Assembly (NCBI GenBank): GCA_910591455.2
Contig: OU342808.1
Location: 18,555,121 to 18,619,120 of the forward strand
Direction: 5' to 3'
Source: Pholis gunnellus
Lineage: Eukaryota > Chordata > Actinopteri > Perciformes > Pholidae
Length of the DNA stretch: 64,000 nucleotides
This document shows, piece by piece, positions 25,801 through 37,889 of the stretch. The translations under genes were made by a program, and so were the position numbers. Every line of letters starts with the position of its first letter. Position 1 is the first letter of the stretch. Below the pieces are notes generated by a model, which worked only from the letters and a program-made list of their open reading frames with translations, did no database searches and had not been told where the DNA came from.

Positions 25801-27000
25801 CAGTGGTGGGCCGTGCATTTTATACCTGGGCCTTCTGTGCTGTCCTACTACAGTTGAATTACCTCCTAATAACCTCATTATGACGCATCAATCCAGCAAA
25901 CCTGCAGCGGATCCACGCATTCCACCACATAAGAGCCCGAGCCATTCAAATACTATTCATAAAAACGACACGATAGACAAATGAACAGTAGTAACGTTAC
26001 TATGTAAACGGCGCAGACCGCACGCCGTGCCGCGGTTGTGGAGCTGTTTCCCTGCGAACATGTTCGTTGAGTTGTAGATCCTCTTGAGTCTCTCCAAAAG
26101 TTTTCAAATGCTATGGTGTCCTCAGGTTAGCGTAGCATAGCTCCAAACCCAGCCATAAAATGTGCAACGCTTCTCCGACGCTGTCGGCAAGAAATACCGT
26201 TCATACAAATCCTTTTCCTGCTGAGTCAGGGCTGCCAGCTGTGGCGTTGACTGACCATTTCTTACGATGTCCAGCTTTTCCTGAAATGTCTTTCTTGAGA
26301 AAGACGTTGTCAGTAACTCTGCCACTAAATCCGTTTCTCCTCGTTATTCAGCCGTTGAATGGTGAAAAAACAAAGCTAGGTAAAAAAATAAATAAACTAC
26401 ACCAATCAAAACCCTAAAAATGTTATAATTTCTTCTATATCTTTCAATTTGAACTCTTACTCCTCCAACTAAGCTCTGCTGGCAAGTTAAGTTTCGTTTC
26501 ACACTAGTCACGTGTTCGTCCACTGACCAATCACAGCGCACCCTGCACCCCACTGCAGCGCTGCTCCTGAAAAAAGCTGTGTGTTAATGCTGACGTAGCT
26601 GTAGGCCAGCTAGCAGGCTCTGGCACGTCAAAGAATACGCCCAACATGTCAAACTAAAGATCTGATTGGTTGAACACTACTCAACAATATCGTCCTCATT
26701 CATTTAAACTGCACATGGATTCACTTGTGCAGTTTCGGGCCTCTCATCTTACCGAGAGACACAGAGGTGAAATCTGATTGGATAAAAGCTCTACTTAAAA
26801 CAAGCTGCACTGGATGCAGAGCAACTGAGGAGCACAGTAGCTGTGCAATGGGAAAATAAGATAATGGGAAAAATATTTTTATAAATTATAATACATGTAG
26901 TGTATTTAAGAAAAATTATTAAATTATAAAATAGCTATAACTTTGTGATTGTGTTTAGGCCAGCAGAGAAGGCTTTGCAGGCCCTGACGGCCCGCCACTG
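25801..27000 (-). mobile_element. Complete non-autonomous hAT element, 1,200 bp
   Basis: The left end begins CAGTGGTGGGCCGT. The right end, read on the minus strand, begins CAGTGGCGGGCCGT. These are 14-bp terminal inverted repeats with one mismatch. Similarity resumes about 15 bases further in (CCTTCTGTGCTGTCC against CCTTCTCTGCTGGCC). Identical 8-bp ATCAGGGA duplications flank both ends, the length typical of hAT. Inside, on the minus strand, is the N-terminal start of a transposase (26,122-26,325); the rest of the coding region is gone. It is an internal-deletion derivative of an autonomous hAT element, and its exact duplication suggests a fairly recent insertion compared with other repeats here. 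Confidence 0.92.
26122..26325 (-). pseudogene. Truncated hAT transposase N-terminus
   Basis: A 67-codon minus-strand frame inside the 1,200-bp hAT element. It contains FSRKTFQEKLDIVRNGQSTP and, later, LTASEKRCTFYGW. I recognise these blocks from the N-terminal region of fish hAT transposases often annotated as ZMYM6-like (an f.r.tf.eKleIv..GrptP block followed by a TTF-type zinc-finger region). The first codon is GTG where the family has ATG, the zinc-finger region is missing residues, and a stop ends the frame at 26,122. No catalytic core is present. It is not a host gene. Confidence 0.75.
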
Positions 27001-27008
27001 ATCAGGGA
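27001..27008. other. 8-bp target-site duplication, right copy
   Basis: ATCAGGGA directly follows the CCACTG end of the hAT element and is identical to 25,793-25,800. Confidence 0.93.
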
Positions 27009-27454
27009 TGAATGCAAAATAAGTGGCAGTGATAACCTCATTACCAACACTATTCAGCTATACATGAAGTAGCCAAACAGGTTCTGGCTGGATCAAAGAC
27101 AGCCTACTATCTAGATACTTTCTAGATTCAAGAAAGCCAGCTTCACCTCCAGACACGTTTTAGGACATATATGATATGTCCCCCATATGTTTATTGTCCA
27201 ATGCTCTGCAAAAAGTAGTTGTCTGATGGTGTCACTTTGCTGAAGCCATTAGAGAACTACTGCAAGACTAACTTTCTCTCTGCTCTATACTTTTGCACTC
27301 TGCATATGTAGATGATCTTGCAGATGTAGTGATGAACCCACAGATAATTCTCACTCGACTCTGCAGTTCTATGCAGATTTATGATGTCTTTCAGCTCATT
27401 GTTTTGGTTTACTGCCTTCTTTACTTCGTTGGTTCACTGTTATAGCACTCATTG

Positions 27455-27625
27455 GTGTTTCTAGACGTAGCAGGCAAAAAAAAAGCTCTGATATTCCCAC
27501 AGTTTGCTACCCGCCCAGCACCAAACAGCAGACAGACAAAGTTAGAAACTCTCCAGTGAAGATAATGGATCATTTAGCTGCTAAAGAGGCAGTTATTTCC
27601 CTCAGGCGCTGGTGGAAAGTATTAT
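27455..27625 (+). repeat. Dispersed teleost repeat, family R15 (copy 1)
   Basis: Shared landmarks are 'cagcaccaaacagcagaca', 'gacaaagttagaaactc', 'catttagctgctaaagag' and 'tttccctcaggcgctggtgg'. The same order occurs at 54,097-54,255 and, more diverged, at 58,110-58,235. All three are on the plus strand. Confidence 0.7.
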
Positions 27626-29671
27626 GTCAATTTCTGCTTACAGCTTGTTGGCGGTGCCCCCAAGCGGCCAAAAAACCCTGTTAATTAATCCTCTAATGCT
27701 GACACTGGTTTAAGGTTATGTTTGGGGTGGTGTTTGTTGATTGACATGAATATTAGCCTATCTCACTGCTGTTTCATCATCTCCCTCCTCAACCCTATCC
27801 CTATTTTCCCAAATTTGGATTTTTCTGGCTTCCATAACTGACAAAGTTGGCCAGGCGAGAAAATGATTCCTCAATCACAGACTGTTTTCTGGCATATGTA
27901 AAAATATGTCATGAGTAATTTGAATTTCTAAATCTTCATGATGCAGAACTTTTTTGCGCGTTCTCTAAATATAGCAGTGGAGGGGAGATGTAACCGAGGA
28001 ACAGCTTTCTCATGACTAATTACCTGCCTTGTGCACAATTCAGGCATTTGTCAGAGTTTTCCTTAATTAGCAGATAGCTTGTTAGTTTGACTACTTCATG
28101 TTGTTGTGTCTCACCGACAACTGCAACAGAGACGGGAAAGAAGAGTGGAATGAAACAGAAAGCAACAGTAAAAAAAGCCAACGGGAGGATTATAGCAGCA
28201 GCCTCTTTGGAGTCAGACTGATGTCTCCCCCAAAGCTGAGTTTAGGTTTATCCCAACTCCATTTTAATCCTGAACCCCAAACCCTGTTTTTAAATTTAAC
28301 TGTAATCCCCAAATGAAGCCCTACTCCAAACTTTAATTTCACACTTTCACATAGTGTTTAGTTATGCTGAACTCTGCAGACTTGTTATTGACTAATACAA
28401 TCACTTAATTGGACAATCTCAATAAACTGTTGGCAGATTACCATATCTCGGAAGTCCTGAAGAACCTCAATAAATCCACACAGATTCAAGAAGTTTCAAA
28501 TGAGAGACTCCAACTACAGATCCGTAACATCTTCCTATCAAACGAAACATAGCCCAACTTTTCTCATCCGCACAATCAATGAGCATTCAATCTGAACCAA
28601 GGTGATTGTATTATTACCATATCCATTAAACACACTGTCAGTCTAGTCCTTTGTTTCCTTTTTGAACTTACAGTACTAAATTATCAGTGATTTGCAACAT
28701 CAGCTCGGTATCTCATCTGGGCAAAGCAAGGCTGATAAACTCTAGAGATCCATTAGAGAATGAAATAGCTTGGCCTTGGTGCACTGAATTTCTTTCAGTG
28801 TTTGTCTCTCTTGACTAACCGCTTTTCTTTTGGTGAGGGAAATAAGTCCAAGAAATACCTTTTGTGTAATATGTTGTCTATTATTAGTGATCTGATTTAA
28901 TTTTTGAGTAGCTTTGTTGTATTTCTATAATATGCGACTGTTCGCTTGTTTCTGCTTTCCTCCCATTGCATGCCGGACCATCTCTTCGTCATCCTGAAAA
29001 TGAATAAGGGGGTTAAGGCCATAACTGAATAACTGTTTATATATGATAACTGACTTGGTTAGCAACACATCATTTACTTTATCATCTTTTAAATTGATAT
29101 GGTTGAAGCTTATTATACATCAAGCTGATACGGAGCAAGATTATCATTCATTTGGAGTCGTGTTTCTGGCCACTTGATGAATGTAAGTCCAATATCGATA
29201 TCGTCCAATAAGATAGCGTACACTTCTCATTGAAAAATACGCTATGAGAGCAAAACCAAAACAATTTTACCTTTCACATACAAGTAGTGATGTGATCCTT
29301 TGTAAATATAAAAAATGGAAATGTCAGTAGAGCATCTGGTATCTATCAAATTGGATTACTTAAGGTTTCTGGCTGAATGAAAAGCCTATGTTATGGATTT
29401 ATCTTTCTTGTCATAAACGTTATTGGAATTGCATCAAGGACAGCAATTTTTAGTCCTCAGTACAATGCATGTAACAGAATGAAAGCAGCGCTTAGCTCCA
29501 ACTTGTGCATGTGATGTTTGTTCCATAAATAGCTATGAAGCTGGAACTAGATACACCATGATACAGTTCCAAGTAAATAACTACAACCTTTGATGCAACA
29601 ATTTAATTTGTTTCCTGATTGATGCAACTAATGGTTGTTTTGACAAGCAGCATCAGGACATACTGTATGCT
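27626..29671. other. Non-coding DNA, nothing specific seen
   Basis: No supported gene or element boundary in this stretch. Confidence 0.45.
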
Positions 29672-29685
29672 TGTGTGTGTGGGGG

Positions 29686-29732
<47 letters not shown>
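29672..29732. repeat. Interrupted (TG)n microsatellite with G-run
   Basis: TG repeats from 29,672, a run of eight G at 29,681-29,688, then TG repeats to 29,732. Confidence 0.95.
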
Positions 29733-29733
<1 letters not shown>

Positions 29734-30269
29734 ACTCAGGAACGTGTGTGGGAGTGTAAAGAGAGAGAAAAGCAGTCAGTGAGGGAGAATGAAGCAACCA
29801 CCATAGCACACATCGCTTCTTACAGGGATTCATTTATGCATCTATATTTATTGGCATCCATATTCAGGTTACTTATACCTACAGACATCAGCAAAGACTC
29901 TGTAGTGACTCATAAATTGTCCATCCAGTAAATAACAGTAAATCTCAGCCTGTGTTGCCAACATTGATGAGCAGAAAATGGAATGAGCAGCATTAGGAGA
30001 AGATAAATCCCCACATCTGAAGGATTATGGTTATTTTGACAAATGCTAAGCGCTTTTCAAATAGAAATGTAATTACATGGTGAATATTAAAGTCAGCATA
30101 AGATGATCTTTCTGGAATGCTAACACATGCAGTATTATAATGTACAACTTTCAGTTGCCGTTCAGACGGGTGTCAGTAATTTCTCTCCTGATTGCTAGAT
30201 GAGTACAAATTCATCCTGGCTTTGTTATGCATATGTGTAACATTCATAATAACATATACAATACACAAC
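29733..30269. other. Non-coding DNA, nothing specific seen
   Basis: A short purine-rich patch follows the microsatellite. Otherwise this is AT-rich sequence without recognisable features. Confidence 0.45.
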
Positions 30270-30681
30270 AGTTGGTGGAATGTAACTAAGTACATTTTTT
30301 ACAGAACATTACTTTAGTATTTCCATTTAAAAAATGATTACTTCTACTCCACTACATTTATATGACAGCTTTAGTAACGAGTTACTTTGCAGATTAATAT
30401 TGATAATACAAAAATATAGTTCAACATTATTATGGATTATTATATGTAAGCTACCCAGCAATACATGAATGAATGTATATATATATATATATTAATGTGT
30501 TGTTACAATCCAAATTGATGGATATGATTATGAAATGGGCCATTCTGCAAAATTAATACTTAAATACTTTTTGTGCTGTAAGTAGATCTTGATACTTTTA
30601 TACTTTTACTTGCGTAATATTTCGAATGCAGGACTTTTGCTTGTAACCGAGTATTTTTACACTGCAGTATTGCTAAGTAAA
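30270..30681 (+). mobile_element. MITE-like fish repeat, family R8 (copy 2)
   Basis: Begins at about 30,270 with 'gttggtggaatgtaacta' and runs through 'agtacattt', 'ctactccactacattta', 'gacagctttagtaacgag', 'gggccattctgcaaaatt', 'aatgcaggacttttgctt' and 'gagtatttttacac'. It is nearly full length for the family; the last bases (ccaccactg) are replaced by an AT microsatellite. An internal (TA) run lies at 30,476-30,492. Compare the minus-strand copy at 9,000-9,353 and the interrupted copy at 46.9-47.6 kb. Confidence 0.75.
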
Positions 30682-30705
30682 ATATATATATATATATATA
30701 TATAT
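30682..30705. repeat. (AT)12 microsatellite
   Basis: Pure AT repeat at the 3' end of the preceding MITE copy. Confidence 0.95.
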
Positions 30706-31321
30706 TTACCCTAAAGTACAGTATGCTCCACTTAAATTAGTTTATTTACAATGAGCTCAAGGTCTGTGTCACTCACTCTGAAATCTTTTTTTTTAAGTCA
30801 TCCATGCTAAGCAACAATCAGGGAAGAAGATCTTGTGGCCATTAGCATGCCATTCAGCATCCATGTGTGTGTAGCTTAATAGACAGCGATGATAATAGAG
30901 GCTTGTTTGTGCTCTCTCGCCTCAGCGTTGACCACTGAGTGAATTATCCAGCTGACAGAGAGCAGCAGCACGGCTCTGGCGGAGGATGTTGTTAATATGC
31001 CAATGAGAGCTCATGCCTCCCGTGCCAGTCTGAGCCATGCTGGCATGGTGCAGCTGCCTATCACCTAATTGTGAATCATTTAGCTGCAGCTTGACCTACA
31101 TTCAGAGATGTGCAAAGGGGACCACCTATGTGAATGTTTTCATTATTAATCCAAAGTTAATAGCTCAGGAATTTGAATTAATTGTTGTGTGATTTGTCAC
31201 CAGATTAAACATGTGCAGTAAAGTGCATTAGGGTGTGCCAGCGGAGTGCTTTATTGAAGAATTGTACCTTTTGTTGTAAAACACAGAATTTGTCAGAGAC
31301 AGTTTTATGCAACAGATTTTT
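30706..31321. other. Unique-looking non-coding DNA, possible conserved element
   Basis: No gene or repeat recognised. The stretch at about 30,890-31,110 is evenly composed, with E-box-like CAGCTG motifs and AT-rich homeodomain-type cores, and free of repeat signatures. This look is common in vertebrate conserved non-coding elements; conservation was not tested. Confidence 0.3.
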
Positions 31322-31650
31322 TTCTGCCAGCCGCCAGCAAGCTTAGCTTAGCATTAGAACCTGGGTGAAACATTGAACCTGACTTTATCCAAAGGTAACA
31401 AAATCCACCTATACCAGCTAACCAATTAACATATTATATATGTTTTTTTATATCTGTTCAAAACCCAAAGTGTTTACATTCTCTGTGATAAGCTAAATAT
31501 GAAGCTATAGATAGCCAGCAGCAGCTGGACAGCATTGCTTTATATTGAACTTCATATTTATTGCACAGACAAGAGGTATCTTCTCATCTAGTGCTCTGCA
31601 AAAAAAGCAAATAGGCATATTTTTCAAAATGTCAACCATTCACTAAATCT
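31322..31650 (+). repeat. Dispersed teleost repeat, family R1 (copy 2)
   Basis: Contains 'aagcttagcttagcatta', 'tatccaaaggtaacaaaatc', 'aaaacccaaagtgtttac', then 'cttcatatttattgcacag', 'tatcttctcatctagtg' and 'catatttttcaaaatgtc'. The order matches a common fish repeat, from memory built around 'agcttagcttagcataaag' and 'aagcgaataagcgtatttcc'. The end overlaps in family content with the copy at 3,768-3,945. Confidence 0.65.
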
Positions 31651-33469
31651 TTTTTTTGCATTGTGTACCTTGTGCATTTTTTATCAACAGCATACATAAG
31701 AATGGCTCATGTTATCATTACAAAACGACTTGGTGTGTGCTACACCAGAAGGTTTAAACCACACACTGCAGTGTTGGGCAGAAATGGCCACTAGAACTGG
31801 TAGTGAATAATTTGTCATGCTGCCTGGGGTGAGGATTTCAGTGCTTATGTTTTGCTGAGGCTAAAATTGTATGAAACCCACCCTCACATCTCCTGTGATT
31901 TCTGTCTCTGCATCAGGCCTACTGGAATTTATTTTTCCCAGCTTCCCAAATTCCCCCGATGTTTTATGTTATTCTTATTTATATTTTATCATTTTTATTT
32001 TGTCTGACAATCACATTCTTCCTCATTTATTTATAGTGTTGTGTTATCAACACCCACATAACTAAACTAAACTTTAATAAAATAAGGAAAAGGAAAAAGA
32101 GCACTATTGTTTATACTAATAGTTGTTACCATTTGAAGCCTAAACCAATTCCCAGACCAATTGAGAAGATAATTGAATTTCAACACTTTAAACTCTAGAG
32201 GTTTCCAGGGTTATACGAGTCATTCTAGCTGAAAGGAAGATGCAACAAAAAATGGGAGGTATTAACCTCATATATCAAAATATTACACAATATACACACA
32301 ATAATGTACCTGAAATAGAGGTGTAGTTCCCACAGGTAGCAGCCTTTTTACGGGACACTCATTGTATTGTGTTCTCTTTAAATTCACCTCAGGGTAAACA
32401 GGTTGAGCTATAGTTTAAACAGTTAACATAAAGTGAGGACAAGATCGGGCTGATGCCAGATGCCCACTTTATTGCCTTGGCCAGTCGCCAGTGACTCACT
32501 GAATAACGACTTACACTTGTCAAGAGGAAACAAGGCTATTCTTGGATAGCTATTGTAATCAAGAGATTTGAATTCATTTTATATTTATCCGCTTGTGTGT
32601 CACACAACTAGATTGCAAAGGACTTCCTGAGCCATTAAAGTTGAGGAGAGATGCTGATCATGCCTCGGGCAAAATACGATTGTATGCAGTGTTCAGCCCT
32701 AAGCGGCTCTGTTGGCAGATGTCCAAGCTATGCTAGCCAATGAGTCACCTCTCTAAGAGCTCCAACCATAACAGCCAACATTTCCTCAATATCCCTGATT
32801 AAACCTGAATGCTCACTCAGCTCAGTTAGCCAAAAAGGCTTTTATTCTTTCTTCTGTGCTAAGACCTGAAACTGAGCCTTTTTTTACTGCCTTGGAAATG
32901 CAAATATTTAAACGTTATCTCACTGATGGAGAGATGGCAAGAAGAGGCTGCATCTGCCCAGTGTGAATCAAACAATGTTTATAACGCAGTGTTTTGTTGA
33001 CCTGTAAGATTCACTGCCACCATTTTAAACAACATTAATTCCAATTTAATGACTCTTAACTGCATTGAGACTTGATCATACTAATGAAGAGAGCTGGCAT
33101 TAAGTTAATTGACTTTGGTTTGATCATTTATATTTTGTATTTGAGTAATTGGTGGATGCTTTTATCCAGAGAGAATACAGAAAAGCTGCTTGAAATCGTT
33201 CACAAAAACACTGGAGAGGTCCTAATGACTAGCTAATTGAAAGACAACAATGATGTTGTTAAAATCGAAAATGTGACCTTTTGGTTGCCTGACAGCTGTT
33301 TTGTTTTAATAATTAGACCAACTTGCTATACCCCGAATATACAAACAGGCAGATTAGTCAACCGTATCTGTGATGCTTCAGCACTCATCATTTTAGACAC
33401 TTTGTAACCTGTTGTAGCCACGTAGCCTGGCTCTGTTCATGGCTCTGTTCATGGCTCTGTTTCTTTGTT
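31651..33469. other. Non-coding DNA; short GGCTCTGTTCAT tandem
   Basis: No supported gene. A 12-base unit GGCTCTGTTCAT is repeated about 2.7 times at 33,429-33,461. Confidence 0.5.
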
Positions 33470-33775
33470 GATCTAGATTTCAAGGAAATTAGGTACAGAT
33501 ATTCATGGGTGAGTTCTACTGACTTTTGTGATCCCCTGACTCTACATGAGCTCCACATTTGGGATTTTTAGTGAAATGTCTTTACTAACATTCTATGTAT
33601 GTCCATGAAATTTGGAACACATTCAACGTTCCCCTCAATATGAATTGTTATCACTTTAGTTATCCTCGAACTTTTGTTTTGACCCCAATATCAGGTCAAA
33701 ACTCTTATTTGTCCAATATGTTTACAGCCAAATACCTAAAGAACTGATGACATGATATGCTACGAAAAGTTACTC
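33470..33775 (-). repeat. Dispersed teleost repeat, family R4 (copy 4, inverted)
   Basis: On the plus strand it reads 'tttgtgatcccctgac', 'tttagtgaaatgtctt', 'ccatgaaatttggaacac', 'atatgaattgttatcac', 'atatcaggtcaaaactc' and 'gccaaatacctaaagaac', which is the reverse-complement orientation of the family seen at 7,556-7,790. About 300 bases are recognisable. Confidence 0.6.
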
Positions 33776-34320
33776 CTCATTTTGCATGGATGGCCTTCAA
33801 ATTCACAGGTGTTAATCAAACTGGACTTCCTGGACGTCTTCATTGTCTCACCTCGACCTTTGCAGCCCGCTGCATTGTTTTTTCGTTCTGAAAGCCTGTT
33901 TTGTCTCGTTAAATAGAATATGGGAGCGTGCGCCAAAATGTACCACAGAGCAGAGCACGTTTAGGGAAATGTCATTTGAACGATTCCCACTGTAAGTGTG
34001 AAATCCCAGGTTCCGCCTCGTGCTATTTCACATCCCACTGCTTCACTCACTTTTTCATTGAAACTCGTTTGCAATGACGAGTGTTGAAGAGTTACAAATC
34101 CAGTGATGTTTCTGTCTCTTTTTAGTGTCAGTAAAAAGCCACTGTAATGAATTCACACAATGAATTGTTAAGTTTTTGTGAAGTGTGGCTTTAGATGGCT
34201 GATCTGGAGCATTTGTCATATGGGCTGAAATGTTTCAACATTTAAGAGAGAAAAGTTCCAGATACACCACCCTCAGCTGTCAATGAAGAACTACTGAAGA
34301 AGACCTTATTAAACATTAAA
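33776..34320. other. Non-coding DNA, nothing specific seen
   Basis: No feature recognised. Confidence 0.4.
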
Positions 34321-34324
34321 GGCC

Positions 34325-34379
34325 CCATGAAATTAAAATATATTTTATTTAAAAAATAAAATAATATTTTATTTCATGG
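34325..34379. repeat. Near-perfect inverted repeat, 25-bp arms
   Basis: The left arm (34,325-34,349, starting CCATGAAATT) and right arm (34,355-34,379, ending ATTTCATGG) are reverse complements apart from one compensating single-base shift. They are separated by five A/T bases. It is AT-rich apart from the ends. Confidence 0.85.
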
Positions 34380-36649
34380 TGGGAGGCTTCTGTTAACAAC
34401 AAACGTGACTGCAACTTAGTGAACTTCAGAGTAAGAGTGCACATTATGTAAGCTACAGTAGGTGACAGTTCAAGCAAAGTGCTGGAAAAGGCAGCAACTG
34501 ACTAAAGTGTTGAGGGGGAGGCAAAAGAAAACAGAACAGGGTCGTGACACAGTGTGGTATTTTAATAAAACTTGCCAGGGGGGGGGGATATTATGGTGTA
34601 TTTGTGTGTATGTGTGTATCTCTACATGTCAATGTGAGTTTTGATTGGATAGACAAACCAAAAAATGTGCATGCACGTTATTTTGGAAATGGGATTCAGT
34701 AACTCCACTTCTTGCTGAGAGATGTCACAACTTTGACAGCACAAAGTCCAGGCCGAGGCGTTACCACACGTGTTGCATCACACTATACCTCCTGGGCGAG
34801 AGGAAAAATGAGTTTGACATTGGCAGCATTTGAAATGTCTGCCGTGTGATTTGTGAATGTTACGGTAAACGTATATCACACACATAAAGTATGTTTCATT
34901 TCTTTGAGTTTAAAAAGGTCCAATTCCAAACAGCACATTGCATACTGAGACAAAAACCTTGACTTTGATGCATCTGCCGCAGACTGAAGATAATGTTTAA
35001 AAAAACAAGGAAGAGCTACTTGTGTCAGCTTCTTTGAGAAGGTTTAAATCAATCTGCACAGTGATGCGTAGCAGAATATATGTCTGAGCAGCAGAAATAA
35101 CCTGACACAACAAACGGGCAGTCACAGTTAAACCTTTGCATTGCTTTCTTTTGCTATTCTGATTATTATGAATGACACAAATCCGTCAAAAAACCCAAAA
35201 TGCTATTTTGGTCCAAAACAAAGGCTATGTGATTTCTTGTAACTGTTTAGGAGGTCGTACGCTTTCTATTTTAAGTCTTTTTATGCTGTCTGGACTGTCC
35301 ATACTGTTTATAGTGAGGAGACCTATATATCTTTTCAAAGATGTATTTATGTATTGAAGGGATGGATTGAGATCTGCAGATGGAAGCCAAAAAAGTCTTT
35401 CATTGTCTCAGTAACTGCAGCTCAGTTTATTTTATGGCACCTTTGGTTTTTAGCCGGGATAAACTAACAATGTAAAAGTCAAACAGAGGAGGCAAGAGAT
35501 GTTGAAGAGACAAAGGTTGTAAGTGCTCTGCCAACTACTGCTGTACACACAGAGAGAGAGGGCTATTGGTTCAACCAGCCAACCGACCAAATTTATATTG
35601 ACTGCACTTAGATGTTTGACTCTATTTCAATAATTGGAGTAAACAAGTCTTTCCCCTTGACAATTTTTACCGAGACCTCCCAGATTCAGACCCCCTTCCA
35701 GCTCATTTTGTATTCTGAGCATTGTTGTTCATGCATTTTTTATTAAGGCCTCTGAAGTAGTGTGCAAAGTTCAGCTGTTGAATTAGACAATAGAGTGTGT
35801 TCAACTAATCTTCTTATTAAAGCGGAGAGCAAACGGAGCCAGATGATTTCATGAAAGGAAAACATAACCTTTGGAAAGCTATGATCTTAAATTCAAGCGT
35901 CGGAATAGTCTCATGGCTGTGAAACTTGACCGAACCAGATACAGAGAAAACTTAAATCCAAGAGCCGTTTCTGCATCAAATCAGCTTCATGACTCAATAA
36001 AGTAATCCAATCTAACGTATTTTACAGTAGGTTTTATGCCCACAACTCATATTACAGTGATTTCTTAGGCATACTGCAGCTTGTGGGATTTTACAGTAGA
36101 ATTTAGAACAAATGGTTTAACGAACAATAACCAACATTAGTTGTAACAGTATGTTCATTTATTACGCTGCACATAGTGAAGTTGAATATGCAGTGTTTGA
36201 AAAAGGGAATGCTTAATTGCTTAGAATGAGACTGTTATTAAAGGTAATTTGAAATTCAGAGTAATTATATATCAGAAAACAACAATTTACTTTGATATAT
36301 TGGAGTAATGTCTACCTGAGCAGAGAATGAAGTCTCTCTCTCTCTCTGTGTGTTGAAGTCCGAGCGTCTCTATGCTTTGTTTACAGACGCAGGTCAGGCG
36401 TGCATGTGAGTCTCTGTGAGAATGTCCCACTGGCTAGCTCATGGCCGCTGCTCTGCACTGTATGCATTCGACGGTTACCGCTTATAACGCTCGACATCAT
36501 TGTAGTGGAAATTCCCTCCAGGTTAACACGGTCAGCTCTGTCGGCACTGTTACTGTTGTTTGCATCGTTGAGAGCCGTGTGGAGAAAATCCCTCAATCAT
36601 AGATATGCACTGTACTTGGAATTTAGCATCTTTAAAAAAAAAAATGTAA
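34380..36649. other. Non-coding DNA; G10 run
   Basis: No supported gene. A run of ten G lies at 34,578-34,587 and a short CT-rich run near 36,332-36,346. Confidence 0.45.
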
Positions 36650-36651
36650 TA

Positions 36652-37280
36652 TACTGCTATTCAAAAGTGTTGCCACAAAAGCTGGATTGGGGCCAGTTAG
36701 ATGGCTGAGAGGACTGCTCTTTATTTTTGATCAATGTATTTCATGCTTTTAGATTGTAAAAAGTCCTCTGAACAAATAGATGTTATTTTGTTTGTTTGGT
36801 CTGTAGATGGAAAACACTGTTCATGGTTCAATCAGACTGAAAACTGAAAGGGCAGAAAGAGACAACAGTTGAATAAGAATAGAATAAATCACCAGTCATT
36901 GGTGAAAGAAACTGCAAGCTTACCATCAAAATTAGTGCAGATTTAAATGGGATCACATTCCTGTTTCAGTGTCAAGTGCACAGTAATGTCTATAACAAGC
37001 TGGAATTAACTGGCATGTTGCTTAGTACAGCTATTCTTAAAACTTCACAATGAAAATGGAAGGTTAGTCTAGGGTTAGCACTATTGGAATTGGATCAGTG
37101 AATATCAGCTGAACATTGACAGAGCCCTATTGCAAACACTGTTATGGTTCAATAATAATCTGCAAACAAATTCAAAATCAAAGGGTCAAAGGGAGCCAAA
37201 GGAAACAACAATATTAGTATAAAGTATAAAGATGAAAAACATCAATATAACGGGTGATTCCAAACTTTTCAACGTCAGTG
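36652..37280. mobile_element. Possible degenerate Tc1/mariner-type element
   Basis: The right end 'gattccaaacttttcaac' then 'gtcagtg' (37,257-37,280) looks like a fish Tc1 terminus and is followed by TA (37,281-37,282). The left candidate 'ctgctattcaaaagt' (36,655-36,669) matches its reverse complement at about three quarters of positions and is preceded by TA (36,650-36,651). No transposase is visible in between, so this would be a short non-autonomous or decayed copy. The right end is more convincing than the left. Confidence 0.4.
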
Positions 37281-37282
37281 TA

Positions 37283-37850
37283 TGTCTCCATGTGAAATCA
37301 AGTGCTGCATGTGCTCTGCATTACCCGCCATCTTTCTATACACTGCATTGTGTTGCTTTGTGCATTTCAAAATGCAGAATGGGAGTGCATTCATATTTTG
37401 TGTGAAAGCCTTAATAGAAATTACGGTATTAATATCAATATTGCACAGGCCATGATGCAGCTTTATTCCATTTAATTGACATAATTCAGACCACAGTAAC
37501 ACGTAAAACTAAGAGGGTCTTTGAATCAGCAGAGTGCTTGTAATGTAATAAGCACTCTCTTCTAAATGGAACCTTGACTCCATTTAAAAGAGGGCAAAAA
37601 ATATGTGTGCACTCTTGCTTCAGGCTTTCATCTTGCATATAAATCACTCCAGCTGAAACTGGGTCTTTGAGCACCACAGATTTTCAGGTCTTGGGGCGCG
37701 CACTGTATCAGCTGCCTAGGCTGCATTAATGATGATGCTGTGCCACAACCGCATGAAGTAAACTAAGCCAATTCCAAATATTCTAAGAGCAAAGTGTTGA
37801 AACAGAGGCTTTTTTTGGCTGATTTAGAAAGCTTACGCGTGGCTCTCTTT
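37283..37850. other. Presumed intron 3' end upstream of terminal exon
   Basis: No coding signal. The last 40 bases turn strongly pyrimidine-rich, leading into the splice acceptor at 37,888-37,889. Confidence 0.5.
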
Positions 37851-37889
37851 TTCTCTCCTTTCTCTTTTCTGCTTTCTGTTTCTGTCCAG
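37850..37889 (+). promoter_or_regulatory. Polypyrimidine tract and 3' splice site
   Basis: A long C/T-rich run (about 37,850-37,887) ends in cag at 37,887-37,889. This is a strong vertebrate acceptor. A weaker AG follows at 37,900-37,901. Confidence 0.75.
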
